Assembly: GCA_964030475.1 (NCBI GenBank)
Contig: CAXIPT010000002.1
Coordinates: forward strand, 17,938,523 to 18,002,522
Reading direction: 5' to 3'
Origin: Tethya wilhelma
Taxonomy: Eukaryota > Porifera > Demospongiae > Tethyida > Tethyidae
DNA: 64,000 bases
The stretch's first letter is position 1. Every line of letters begins with the position of its first letter. The notes beneath the pieces were generated by a model. That model saw only the letters and a program-made list of their open reading frames with translations, ran no database searches and was not told the DNA's origin. A program made the translations under genes and the position numbers. Below are positions 1-11,944 of this stretch, piece after piece.

Positions 1-1377
1 GAAAACACGTCAAAATAGATGCATGCAGCTGCAAAAAAGTATAACCATAATCAACTTTACCTCTTCCACTTTCTCTTTTTGCTTGGAGAGATGGTGCAAC
101 TCAGCATTGTATACTTTACATTCAGCCACCTATAGCAGAATGCCAACAGTGATACAACACACCAGTGTGGCAGGTAGCAACAAGAAGTGTACAGAACCTG
201 CTCGTGTTGAAATTTTCTGATGTTTTCGAGAGCCTTTGTATATCGGGTGGAGGCAAAGATGTCATCAAATTTAGCCTTCAGAGCTTTTCCTTCACTCAGT
301 GGCCTTGGCAGTTGAGGGAGAGAGTATGCATACTTTGTACAAACTGAAGATCAAATCATGTGTAGGCACTTACCACGAAGAGTCTTCTTGGTGACAAAAG
401 ATGACATGGTTTAAAATAGCCTTTGATACTCCCAATAGAGAAATCATCTGTGGACATTATATCATGCATTTGGTGGTGAATGTAGCAGGGAACCAAAGAT
501 CCTTTTTGAGCAGTCTAAACCAACCTCTCGATCAATATCACCACAACGACTTGTGATTTTCTTTTTCTATTGAGAGTGCAATACACTCTAGCTTATATCC
601 ACAAATACAGGTATGATCTTCTCATACCTCGCCATCTGGAAGGATCCTCTCCAAAGAAGAGTCAAGCGTCCTCTGTTCAATCTTTCTTGGCTGCAACAAC
701 AATAGCACAATAGTGAGTGAGTGTAGTGGATCGTTGAACTATAAATAGTTCACCTTCTGTGTTGATTGCAACATACGATGGCAGACAATTGTGTTGCTGG
801 TAATGTCACGAAACTTGAGCTTCACTACTCCCCTCACATCACGCTCCCCAACAAGCTAGTAGCAGAAATAGCACTACACACAATAGTTACTATGGCAACA
901 AAGATACAATGCTGATTTATACCTTTGGGTCGTGGACGAACGCTCCTCCCTTGCTGTTAGGGGGAAGCTCACCAGTTGTGATATATCTGAGACACTCGAT
1001 GATTGTCTGTATCAATACATCATGATCAATTCAAAATGGCTCTCGACAGCTAGCGCTGCACAGCACATATACAGAATTATGCTTACAGTTTTTCCAGCTC
1101 CATTTTGCCCTGTGATGAGAGTAAGAGGTGTACCAAACTGGATGACAGCCTTTTGTTCATCTTTAGCACCAAAACTTCTAATACCTGCAGTGATATTTTC
1201 AAACAAGAAACATGCCAGGCATGATCAGAAAGTTGTGCTGGATCATAGACGGCTATATGCACCTTGGATGAGTAATCTTTCAATACTGGACATGCCACGA
1301 GGTCTAGGTGTACCAGAAGTAGCACTAGCACTGGCAGATCTAGACGCTCCCGGTGTGCCTTCAGCACTGGCCATCAT
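1..1377 (-). CDS. RAD50: RAD50 double-strand-break repair ATPase, 5' exons only
   Basis: ABC-type ATPase of the MRE11-RAD50-NBS1 complex, which holds and processes DNA double-strand breaks in the nucleus. Nine exons can be read on the minus strand, in order: 1263-1377, 1087-1184, 923-1006, 754-855, 628-690, 525-566, 374-447, 198-303 and 61-129, all joined in frame at GT/AG sites. Exon 2 carries the family start GIRSFG and the Walker A motif GQNGAGKT. Later exons give [31 protein letters not shown] and [16 protein letters not shown], in RAD50 order. The coiled coil is just beginning where the window ends, so the rest lies to the left. Translation can start at 1377 or 1374 (two ATGs in a row), giving a Ser/Ala-rich extension of about 27 residues before the usual MSSIE start. 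TBC1D14 ends about 220 bp upstream on the same strand. Confidence 0.95.
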
Positions 1378-1595
1378 CTTTTGAGTCCACAGCCACTGGT
1401 ACTCTCCCCACGTGGACGAGGTGGGCATCAATTTGAGTTTGTGCTGTGTTGCTGTTTCAATATGTAAAATAACCCCCTCTTCTTTTGCAATAATTAATTT
1501 CGACAATAAAAACAAAATTAATGATGTCAAAACAACAAGGGATAAATAGTTATGAATTAACAAATACGAACATAATATTTATTATTCAACACTAA

Positions 1596-1809
1596 TCATC
1601 TAACTGTGGCACTGTCCGATGCATCTGAAGTCTTTCTCTGTTGCTGCTGTATGAGCTGGTTGAAACGTTTTGAAGCTAGGTGAATTGCCTCTATGGCACT
1701 GAAGAGAGTGTCAGAGTCCATGTTAGCTGGGAGGTTTCCTAAATACTGGCCCACTTCTTCAATGGACGTTAGCTCCAAGAGTTGGCCCTGGTGCAGTCTG
1801 AGGATACCT

Positions 1810-1862
<53 letters not shown>

Positions 1863-4800
1863 ATCATCATCTCTATACTATGGGGTGCATGTGATTGTGT
1901 GTTAATTATTGAGGAGCTTACCCAATGCAGTTCTGAAGAGAAAAGCATCTCCATCCCGGCAGAACATGTCCCAAACACGACAAGCGATATCCAGGGGTAG
2001 AGTTCTTGTGTATATTGTGAAAATCCTACACAAGTACACACATAAACACATTAAAGTGAGACAGAGAAGGATCCTGTTTATTTCTTCTCACCATTCAATT
2101 AAGTAGTACTCTGCAGAGAACTTTATACTTGAGAAGTGGGCACTCAGCTTTGGTAGGGAGTCTTGGAGGAGAATGTTGAAAGCATCAAAGTAGGGTCTCA
2201 TGAGAGCATGATCCACCTTGAAGAAGGCAAGGTACGAAGGTCGGTTGAGCAAGTTAGCGAGACAGATGAAAGCATCAGCTGCATCCATGTTGAGGAGGAG
2301 GACAGCTGCAAGAAAGGACATTCCCTGGACGTAACCAATGTCGGGTCTGTAGCAGGCGTAGGCTCCCAGGATGTCATGGAGGGTGTGGCTCAGTGGACCA
2401 CCCTGTGAGGGAAGGAAGGAAAGATGGAGTGGGTGAGTGGAATCTGTAGTGTGGGACATTGCTAGTCTCGTTCTCTTTCTGTGAGTCCACAGCCACCGAA
2501 AATTTGCACACTTCATTTCCGGAGAGGGAGCCCAGTGGGTATGGACTCATGGAGAGGGAACGAGGCTAGGACATTGCTTGTTTACCTCTTGGAAGAAGCC
2601 CAGAGTTGGGAACGTTCTGAGCACGTCAAGGTGGATGAGCTCCACACTCTGTTCACGACTGACACTCTTGGTGGATGCAGTAGAATCTAGGAGTGTACAA
2701 GATATGAAACACAGTGCTATCACATACTCATAAGGACCATCACAGACTCACCACTCCTGCCTCTTTGGTCCACTGATGCCAGCCTCTCTTTGCACCGACG
2801 TAAATTGATCACATACAACTCTGCAAACAAATACACACACATAGCATATGGTATCATGACTGAATCATTGAAATAAAATGTGTTTGGGCAATGTTTGGAC
2901 AACTGACCATGTGATACATTGAGGTCATTGCCAATGGCTCTCTTCCAGACATCCCCACGGACTCCAGGAGGCAGTCCTTGCCACCAGAGTTCACGAACTT
3001 TTCTCGAGTTACACCTGTACATTGTCAAATTCACAAGTGAGTGCTTCAGTAAACATGTGCATGAAATGTGTACGGCTTTAGACCTGTGTATGCAGCCAAG
3101 ATGCACAAACACAAAACAATGCCACAATCTCACACACAAACTTCCTCACACGTACACATGTATATTGTGAGTGTGTAAGTGCATGCAGCACTACTGATTC
3201 CATGCTGTAACATAGTTGTCAATAATACTCACAGTGCTTCCCACTTGGGTAGAATCTTACTCCACTCCTTCAGAGAATCACTCACTGCCTTGTCTTTCAA
3301 CCTTCTCTGCTTCTCTTTATGCACCTCAGCTTTCACCTTCTGCAGCTCCTTCTTCCTGGCTGCAGCCATCATTTGCTCATACATCTTTTGGTGCTTTCTC
3401 TCCTCAGCAGCTGACTTGGCTGGCAAGCTCCTGAGAATAAGAAATGAAAAAAAAAAAAAAAGAGTAATACAGGTACCTAAGTTTTTCAGGCACAATAAAG
3501 TTCTCTATCAAAGAGAGGTGTTTAGACTACAAACTTTGCAATGGCTGGTACTACACAGAACATTAATTTTTGATGGAGTGAAGCACTCACTGCGGTCTGT
3601 TGTGAAGGATGAGTCCTGTTGTGGAGGAAGCAGCTAGCATTGTTTGCGACGTGTGGTCAGCACTCTTGACAAAAGTGAGGTTTTTCCTAAAACAAAACGA
3701 CATCCAAAATCACATCACTACTCCATAATTTATGCATACTCTCAACACACACCACACTCTACAGTACTCATTGACTCCCCTCCCCTGCCCCAAAAGAATG
3801 TGCTCATGCCATTAAGTGTTATTCACCAAAGCATGGAATGCTACACATATGACTGTACGTGTGGTGTACAGAGACCTGTCACACAACAAGTCACACCGAT
3901 GAAGAAAGGACATTACCCAAAGAAATGCCGTGTCTCCTACACACACTCGAGGATGTAATAGATGCACTTAAAAGTAAGTGCAGACCAAGCAGCCACACCC
4001 AGCACCGTCATTCCCTACCAGTGTAAAGAATGTCATAATGTACACTAACCACCTAAACACAGGTGCATACTCAAAAGATGATGCCACTACTGGAATTTCA
4101 CCACATTACTCCAGAGACAAGGTTCAACACCATCCCATAACACACAACACACATTGATAGAAACACTGGTCTGAGATCAACGCATCTCTTTCCTTGTCAT
4201 TCATACACTGTCCTAGCTGTGCAAACATACCTTCTGAAAAGACTTCCAAGTGACAAGCCTCTCGATCTGCTTGCCTCACCACTCGATTTCAGAGACTGGC
4301 TGGACCTGCTCCTAGGCAGCTGTGGACTGGGAGAAGCACTAGTGCTGGCACTACCAGTGTTGTTCACCTCCCCCTCAGGACTCTCACAGGATGAGGGACT
4401 CAAGCTCTGAACCTTCACGAGAAGCTGCTTCTGGATTTGTTTTGGCGAGAGTGACTGGCTGTCATGGTTACTAGTGGTACTTGGGCTTTCTTCATCAGAG
4501 TTCAAAGGTCGAGGTGGTCGTGGTTCAAGATAACCCATGGACGAGGAGCACCTGCTGCTTCCCCCAGAGGGCGTGTTCACAGCTGGGATAGGAGTAAATA
4601 ACATAATTATTAAACACCTTTAGTAGTGACATTGTATGTATACTCTTGGTACAATGCATAGTTATGAACGGGGAGCCTGATAAGACTTCAACAGTAGCAA
4701 ACAATCAACACTTACTGTTGGGAGTATCCCTAGACGATAGCACGTCCATCTCAACCCCACCTTCCTCCACTCCACACCCCGACAGACTACCAGCACTGCC

Positions 4801-5244
4801 CCCCAGCCCCTGGGCCAGCAGGTTCAACTGGTCTCCACTGGTGTTCACTTCAAGGCTGAGAGTTGAGAGGCCGTGATGCTTCAAGCCAAGCTCAACAACA
4901 TCTAAGTTATCTGTGGAACGAGTTGCTTTCAAAATGGTATGTTTATTTTGTGAAGTGGGTTCTTCAGAATCACTGGTGGGTTCATGGTGGTCCAATTCAG
5001 GAGCAGCTGTGACATTGAGCTTGACTTCGCAGGAATTAGGGATTGCACAGTCTGAAGTGAGACTACTAGCGTTTGAGACGCCAGAATCTGTAGCACTGCC
5101 TTCGAAGTTGTTAGAAGCTTCTTGTTCGTTTGAATGCTGTTCAAGTTCTACCTCTTCTGAGTGCACGTCTTCTGTAAGTTTTTTACTCGAAGAGGAAATC
5201 CCATTTTCCTTTCCTCCATCAAGTTCAGACTGTACAGTCTCCAT
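1596..5244 (-). CDS. TBC1D14: TBC1 domain Rab GTPase-activating protein, TBC1D12/TBC1D14 type
   Basis: Predicted GAP for Rab GTPases in endosome and autophagy traffic (role known for vertebrate TBC1D14). The N-terminal half is low-complexity and Ser/Glu-rich (exon from the ATG at 5244, then a Ser/Pro/Arg-rich exon near 4220-4580). It is followed by [11 protein letters not shown] and [14 protein letters not shown], a basic coiled coil (3230-3435), and [17 protein letters not shown], which opens the TBC domain. The arginine finger (LDVLRTFP, near 2620-2640) and glutamine finger (YVQGMSF, near 2330) are both present, so the GAP should be active. The last exon, after a (CA)n run, ends at the TGA at 1596. 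The start at 5244 is chosen because it is the first in-frame ATG in the exon; upstream reading would need a non-ATG start. TBC1D12 and TBC1D14 are vertebrate duplicates, so the symbol is approximate. Confidence 0.88.
1809..1855. repeat. (CA)n microsatellite in TBC1D14 intron
   Basis: About 22 CA units just upstream of the last TBC1D14 exon. It translates to spurious TH or CV repeats and is not coding. Confidence 0.95.
2463..2568. mobile_element. Mutator-like MITE, 9-bp target duplication
   Basis: A 106-bp element with imperfect terminal inverted repeats: the left end reads TAGTCTCGTTCTCTTTC and the right end, reverse-complemented, reads TAGCCTCGTTCCCTCTC. It is flanked by a perfect 9-bp direct repeat GGACATTGC at 2454-2462 and 2569-2577. 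It lies in an intron of the TBC1D14 gene and has no coding capacity. It shares its ends with the elements at 24263 and 58585. Confidence 0.82.
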
Positions 5245-5440
5245 GTATTTGTATATCAAATTACAGTAGGTTTCAAAAGCCAAAAATTCTTACAACTTGA
5301 ATCACAAGACAGATTTTAAATATTTCACTCACTGTTATTTATTTACGGACAATTGGATAGGTAACAACCACAAACCGGAAATCACAAAATGGGTGGGGCT
5401 AGATATAAAACAAGCATGCCTGGAGAATGTTCTGTGCAAA

Positions 5441-6813
5441 TCAAATTGGTACTGTCTCGGGTAAATAATTCCAGTCAATGGCTTTCTTTCCTTTCTTTGT
5501 CAAGTATTCATTGGCCTGTGAAAAGTGCTTGTTGCCCATGAAGCCTCGATGAGCAGAGAGGGGAGAGGGATGAGCAGATTTGAGAACACAGTGCTTCTTC
5601 TTGTCGATGAACGAACCCTTCTTCTGAGCATAGGAGCCCCACAACATAAACACCAAACTGGATCTACGGTCATTGAGCCAGTGAATCACAGCATCTGTCA
5701 GTTTCTCCCAGCCCTTAAAAGATAAAATTGTAAACATGTTGTGTTAGTTAATGCACACCTAAAGGTAGTTAGCAAAGAAATTTCACCAGCTCACTTTTCC
5801 AGCATGTGAATTTGGCTCCTTGTGTCTAACAGTCAAACAAGCATTGAGCAGCAACACTCCCTGTTTTGCCCAACCCATCAAAAAACCGTGCTTGGGTGCT
5901 TTGAATCCGTCGATATCAGTACTCAACTCTTTGTACATGTTCTGTAGACTTGGTGGAATGGGTACACCGACACGAACACTGAAGCACATGCCATGAGCCT
6001 GATTGGGACCATGGTATGGATCCTGACCAATTATAACAACCTTCACCTGCAAAAAAAATTGCTATTATGATAGAGTCTTCATAATTCTGTTATATACTCT
6101 TGTCCAGAGTAATTCATCCACATTTTGGAGAAAGTGAAACCTGCACCAGCACAATGACATGCAGTTGTCACTAACCTCCTGGATGGCACAAGAGAGTGTC
6201 CAGCTAAAGACATCTTTTGCAGGAGGATAGACGGTATGCTTTGATCTCTCATTCTGAATAAACTCCATCAGCTGCAATGCACAAACACAAAAAAAGACAT
6301 TGCTGAAATGCTCCAAGCTGAATCAACTGAATGACTCTTGAACATGTCATGTACAAAACACTTGCCTCTTGCATATAGGGTTTCTTCAACTCCTCCAAAA
6401 GTGCTTTCACCCAAGTCAAGCCTAGTTTCTCTGCTCCAAACTTTTTCGCAATGATCTTTGCTTCGGCTTCAAACTTGTTGTTTTCCATGCGCTCTCTTTG
6501 TGCAGGTGAGATGTCCCCAGTGTGGCCTGGTGGACTTCCATTGGGAGGAGGAGGAGAGGAGAACTTGCTACCTGATGAATCATCAGTCAGTGGTTTCTTG
6601 GGGGAAGGAATGACCACATCAGCTTCTTTAGGTCTTGACCTGTCATATTGAAACAGAAAGGCATCATGATCTTATCATACAAATGATCTGCAAGATGGAT
6701 TTCTACCTCTTCCTTCTAGTTTTACTGGGTGATTCTGGTTTAAAAAATGAAGAAATCTTCTTATTCTTTTTGTCTTCTGCGGTGCTTGCCTTGGCCTTTC
6801 TTTTGGGTGGCAT
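5441..6813 (-). CDS. UNG: Uracil-DNA glycosylase (family 1)
   Basis: Removes uracil from DNA at the first step of base-excision repair. Exons in order carry a basic N-terminus (from the ATG at 6813), a Pro/Ser-rich linker ending in a helix ([17 protein letters not shown]), [14 protein letters not shown], then [19 protein letters not shown] with the catalytic water-activating Asp (near 6020). [12 protein letters not shown] follows, and the last exon has the leucine-loop motif [10 protein letters not shown] with the catalytic His. The N-terminus contains KKISSFF, which resembles the PCNA-binding (PIP) motif of vertebrate nuclear UNG2, so this is predicted to be a nuclear, replication-linked form. 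Stop TGA at 5441. The gene runs head-to-head with EXOC2 across a 202-bp gap. Confidence 0.96.
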
Positions 6814-7015
6814 TGTGTGCAGACAATTAATTTTTGCAAGATTTGCTGCTCAATATCTTTTTCCCGCCCAAAGCGCCAAATTAAATGGCCCGATTACGGA
6901 AGTTTACGGAAATGTGTTCATTTGTGCATTATTTGGAAACCTGGTCTACCAGTGGGAGTTCTGAGTTCTTCGGTAGCTGAAGCCCATCCTTAATCACTGC
7001 TATTCACTGCTACCA
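6814..7015. promoter_or_regulatory. Bidirectional UNG/EXOC2 promoter with two E2F-like sites
   Basis: This 202-bp gap separates the divergent ATGs of UNG and EXOC2. It contains TTTTTCCCGCC (6858-6868) and GCGCCAAA (6873-6880) five bases apart. Reverse-complemented, these read GGCGGGAAAAA and TTTGGCGC, both good matches to the E2F consensus. S-phase E2F control of UNG is known in vertebrates; its operation here is inferred. Confidence 0.6.
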
Positions 7016-10000
7016 ATGGCTGATGACGACTCTGATGGTCCGGTTGTTAGTGGGATCTCTCCGAAAGAAGGTTTCCCAGGTACCAAAGTCACAATCAGAG
7101 GAGAAAACTTGGGAAGCAACAAGAATGATGTCATAGGTAAAATATAAATCCACCCATAGTGTTTAAATACCCCTTTTTATCTATACCTCTTGTTTGATAG
7201 CTTTAACAATTTGTGGAGTGAACTGTTTGAACAGTTTGGAGTACGTCTCCTCCAAGAAGCTGGTCTGTCAGTCACCCAAGTGTGTGGGAGTAGGCACCAT
7301 CGTTGTGACTACCTTATCTGGGGGTCCAGGTACATGCAACGTCCACTTTACTGGAATAGAAGAACCGAAAAAACAACTTCTAGGTACAAAAACATTGTTT
7401 GTATGCTTAGTAAGAAAAGTTATGCATCTATTTGTGATTTACTCACGATGAAAATGAGTTGCTCTCCTTCTTAGACCCACTGACAGAGTCGGATGTATGG
7501 ATGGAAGAAGATCTTGACTCACTCACCCGTGGTTTCTCCACCAAGACAGACTCACCTGTCTATACTAGAAAGTTTACCGATCCTCTTGGAGTCTCCTTGC
7601 ACACTAAGACCAAACGGAAGCCTTCTCCTGGTGATCTGGAAGCACTTGTTCCTAATGGTAGGTATTCAAGTGATTCCAAGCAAGGCTGTTTTTTTCAATC
7701 TCTTTCCTCCCTCTCTCCCTCCCTCCCTGGATGGGTATGTCTTTGCAGGAAGTAGTGATCTGCTTGCTCAGAACTTCAGTCCCATTTGGTTCCTCCTGGA
7801 GAAGCATCGTTTCACTAGCTTCTTTGATCTCAAGATGGGTGCTAGGAGACTGAAGACCGAGGTGGAGACATGTGAACAGGCACCTGTCCAGTTTATGAGG
7901 GACAACCTCGATGCTTTCATACAATGCTATGACACTCTCTCTGATATCCTACCACTATAATAAGATAAATAGAATCTTTACATTAGTTTTTGTTTGTTTG
8001 TTTGTTGTTTTGTTTTTTCTTGACTGGAAAGTTTACATGTGAATGAGCTGCTCATTAGAAACGAGAGTGAATCACAGGGGGGCTCTCTCACAGACAAAGT
8101 AGAGGAACTTCTTCAAAGTATTTTATGATGTCCACACACGTGGCAAGTGATTGACATTACTTTTGCTTGGTGTACAGATTCGGCCAGGAGAGCAGAGGCT
8201 GTTTTTGACGGTGTAATCAAGTGCAAAAATCGAGCAGACACCACAAGAAATGCCCTCTTGGTACTGCAAAGATATAGATTTCTGTTTAGCCTGCCCAGGA
8301 GTATTGAAAGGAACATTAAGAGTGTAAGCTACTATGGAACTTTATATCTCCTTGTTGCAATGTATAGTGATTTTATGATGACTATGATCCATTTATTTTG
8401 TCCAGGGAGAGTATGATTTAGTGACGACCGACTATGAGAAGGCCAAGTCCCTCTTTGCTGGCACACAGGTGAATGCTTTCAAGAGGGTGCTTGAAAAAGT
8501 TGAAGCTCAGATATCAAACTTTCGAGGAGACTTGTACGAAATGCTTCGAAAGTTGCCATCAACTCTTGAGGAACAGAAGAGAATCATCAAGTAAAGTATC
8601 TCAAGTAAATGTGTGTTGTGTCTACAATTACAGTACCGACTCTGTTTCCTTAGGTATCTGCTGGAGTTGGATTGTGAAGGTGACCCAGCCTGGGACTGCA
8701 TCACTGCAATGCATCAGTGGCTCATACGGCTCCTCTTCTCTTCCAAAGAGGAGCATCAAGCGCTGGCCAAGAGGCTCTCCACGGAGGACCTCTCCTCAGC
8801 TGATGTTGATACCCCACCGGCTCTCCCCCCACGATCCCGCAGCACTGCTGGTAGCGTGGGACCAAGCGACGGTCATCAGAGGACAATGTCTGATGTGAGC
8901 TATGCTAGTACCGCCTCACAAACCTCATATAGTAGGTTCTATTGTCGTTGTGTGAGTTTTGTGAGTAGTAGTCTTCATCTGTGCTTTTCTTGTACTTTTG
9001 CAGCAACTGTGTCCACACAAATATCAAAAAAGTCCCACGATTTCAAACCAACAAGTAAATAGTCTATATATAGCACTCACGACTGTATTTGTTCATTCGT
9101 ACAACTTGTTTAATCCAACATATTCTGTTTTGATTATATGATCTGCCTTGTTTTATTTGTGCCAGGGGAGATGGACAGCGAGAGGTATCTTGGGTGGCAA
9201 GAGAGGAGAGGTGGTGCTAGGCTGAAGACTGACATTGGTGGACGGCCGAGGAGGATTCTCTTTGTTGAAGAGCTCACAGATATGATCCAGGAGATCCTAC
9301 CGGACATCTGGAGGCTGGGTCAAGCCTACCTCTCCAAGACACTCTTTCAGGTGAACTATAATGCAAAGATATCCTTATTCCCAGGCCTTCTACCCCCATG
9401 TTTAATTTGATGGGGAAGGCCTGGGTATTAGTACAGTAAATTAGGAAATTTTCGTGTTCTCTTTAGCTGTATAGTGAAAAAAATTAATATACTCAGATAT
9501 ACAATGGGTTTTCAATTATTTTACTGTAACTGTTGGTTTTTGCAGGGTGTGTCCATGTTGGCAGAGAGTGTGCAACAACAAACAGTGAATTGCGACTACA
9601 ACAAGCCAAAGTTTGAAGTAAGTGCACACAAAAAGTCATCAATGCCTTGCTGTATCACCTCATGTTGTCAATGTGTATGTATGTATATAGGCTATGGTTG
9701 TGGAGATCATTCAAGTGTACACAGACATGGTCAATTGCTCTCTGTTCTATGATGCCCACAAGAGCCTCACCCCGAAGAGAAGGGAGAAACTAGGAGAGTG
9801 GGTGGCGTTTGATGACCCTCTCATGGAGAGCTCTGGAGACTGGCTTCCTCTGATAGTCAGACAAATCAAGTAAAAAAGCGTTCTAGTTTTCCCTCACATA
9901 TTGTCTCTGAGTTTTAATGTAGCTCTCTCTCTCTCTCTCTCCAGAGAGTGTGTGGACTCACTTCAAGTCTTGCAGCTCCCTAGAGATGTAGTGGAGATGA

Positions 10001-11728
10001 CCCAGACTCTGACTTTCAATGTACGGACACTTTGTGCAGACACCCTCTTCCACAGAGCAGCTAGGGGTAAAGAGTTACACAAATTACAAATATATAATTA
10101 TTGCAAATATTTTATGAAGCAGCCACTATATATGCCTTTGTTTCCATCAGATATTGAGAAGCTTCATGAACGTGAGAACTGGCGCATCCATGCTGAAGAG
10201 GGTGGTAGCATCACCAGCCTACCCATCCTCTTTGAGAACATGGTGGTAGGGGTCCTGCTCACTCTCAAGGAGATCGTGATAGAGGTCGACAGTGACGTCA
10301 TGGATGTCATCAACAAGGAACTTCTTGACAACACTGTCCAGCAATTCCGTGGATTGCTAGAGGTAGGTACCATAATATATTGTAGTAGTTGAGTGTTGTT
10401 TCTTGGCTTTGATGAGTGAAAGTAATGATACTTTGTTGTCTTGTAGCACTTTGTCACTTGTTTTGATTACCTTGCTTTCTACCAAGAGGAAGATTTGCAA
10501 AAAGAAGCACTGTATGTTGATATTCTGATCCACACACATCTAGCTATACCGTAAAAACTACTAGACTTTGTGTTATGAAATTTCTTACTTTCTTTGCAGT
10601 TCTGCTGCTGAGACTGAGCAGGGTGCTAATGCAGTTAGAGAAGAGGCTGAAACCAATGGCCCCAATAGTGTAAGTGGTATAATATAGTGCCACTGCTGTG
10701 GAAAGATTGTATTGTGTTGGCATTGACAGGATGAACGGCTGCTAATGATAATGAGCAACATGGGCTATGTGATGAACGAAGTCATCCCACGATTGTTTCA
10801 CTGTTTCGAGCATCATGGCTACCCTCAGTGTCCAGATGTTTATGATGTGAGTGTGAATGCAAGGCTTCTGTGTGTATGATTACGTACCTACTGAGATTAA
10901 TCTTTATCATTTTCAAAGAGCATCATGGACCAGCTTCATGAACTTGATGGTAATATTTTCGGTGAATACATCAAGAGGAAGAGTGAATCGATAATGGGCA
11001 TTATCGAACAGGGCATACACGTTGGGTACTTTGACTGGGAGAGGTGTGGTGAGCCGGAGTTTGTCAGAAATTACGTCAAGGAAGTCTTACTCAATCTCGT
11101 CATCATACATGCCGAGGTGTATGCCGTGTCATCACAGATAGTGAGCAGAGTTCTCGAACGACTGATAGAGCTGGTGTCGGATGAGTTCCACAAGAAGATC
11201 CTTGAAGTGGAAGTGTTTGGCTACAACGGCGTAATCTATGTATGTGTACAGTAGTGGGATCACCACGGGCCATCTCTGTCCTATACAGCACTTATAAAGA
11301 TTTACATGACGTGTAGCTTTAGTGCAGTAAATTTTTGAAAGGGAAGGCCTGAGAAGTTATAAAATGAGGCTACTAGTACCAAATTCCAATATTGACACAA
11401 TTTGTTATTGTTATTTCCCCATTGTTACAGGCTTACATTGAACTGACTGCTTTAGAAGACATTTTGAAACCTTACATCAATGAAAAATCACAAGACAATT
11501 TTGACAAGTGTAGAAACTACCTTGCAGGCTGGGATGTCCAGTCCCCTGATAGGTGGGTGTACTTGCAATCTAGCTGGAATCCATGCAGAATAAGAAAGTT
11601 ACATTTTTTTGTTTTGTTTTAGTGTTGATAGAATTGTTGACAGTTTCAAGGAGAAGACAAAGTTGCAGTTGAGATGCTTCCAGTTCCATGGCAGTGGGAG
11701 TCTTGGACCAAATGACAGTTTTATGTAA
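7016..11728 (+). CDS. EXOC2: Exocyst complex component 2 (Sec5)
   Basis: Subunit of the octameric exocyst that tethers secretory vesicles to the plasma membrane. It is the Ral effector subunit in animals. The N-terminus ([19 protein letters not shown], exon from the ATG at 7016) is the IPT/TIG Ral-binding domain, continued in 7200-7383 (LTICG...). Later exons match Sec5 in order: [12 protein letters not shown] (7749-7905), [18 protein letters not shown] (8175-8325), [16 protein letters not shown] (8405-8590), GDPAWDCI (near 8680), [15 protein letters not shown] (9165-9350), [13 protein letters not shown] (10150-10362), [20 protein letters not shown] (10917-11240) and [14 protein letters not shown] (11431-11551). 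The last exon ends [11 protein letters not shown] and TAA at 11726-11728. It has many short introns and faces ARHGAP19 tail-to-tail with 216 bp between the stops. Confidence 0.94.
9380..9425. repeat. Hairpin with CCCAGGCCTTC arms in EXOC2 intron
   Basis: The arms CCCAGGCCTTC and GAAGGCCTGGG (the latter with a small offset) form an inverted repeat around an AT-rich loop. The sequence resembles the inner part of the TAGCCTCGTTCCCAGGC elements, but I see no 9-bp target duplication, so membership of that family is uncertain. Confidence 0.5.
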
Positions 11729-11944
11729 CTGATATCATTTTTTAAATCCCATAACATAATACAGTAGGGAGTGTATGATGTACAATGTCATTTTTTTAAA
11801 AAAAATTGTTACATTTGTATACGTATATCATTATTATTAAAAGTTAGTTGGTGAGTATAACAATCCAAGACTTGTGACAGTGCTTGTATACAATACAGTG
11901 CATAAAATTTGTGTGCATGCATCACGTAATAATTATGTCCTAAT

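Noticed and set aside
4705..5283. Start of TBC1D14 at 5283
   Set aside because: The codon there is TTG, not ATG. The first in-frame ATG is at 5244.
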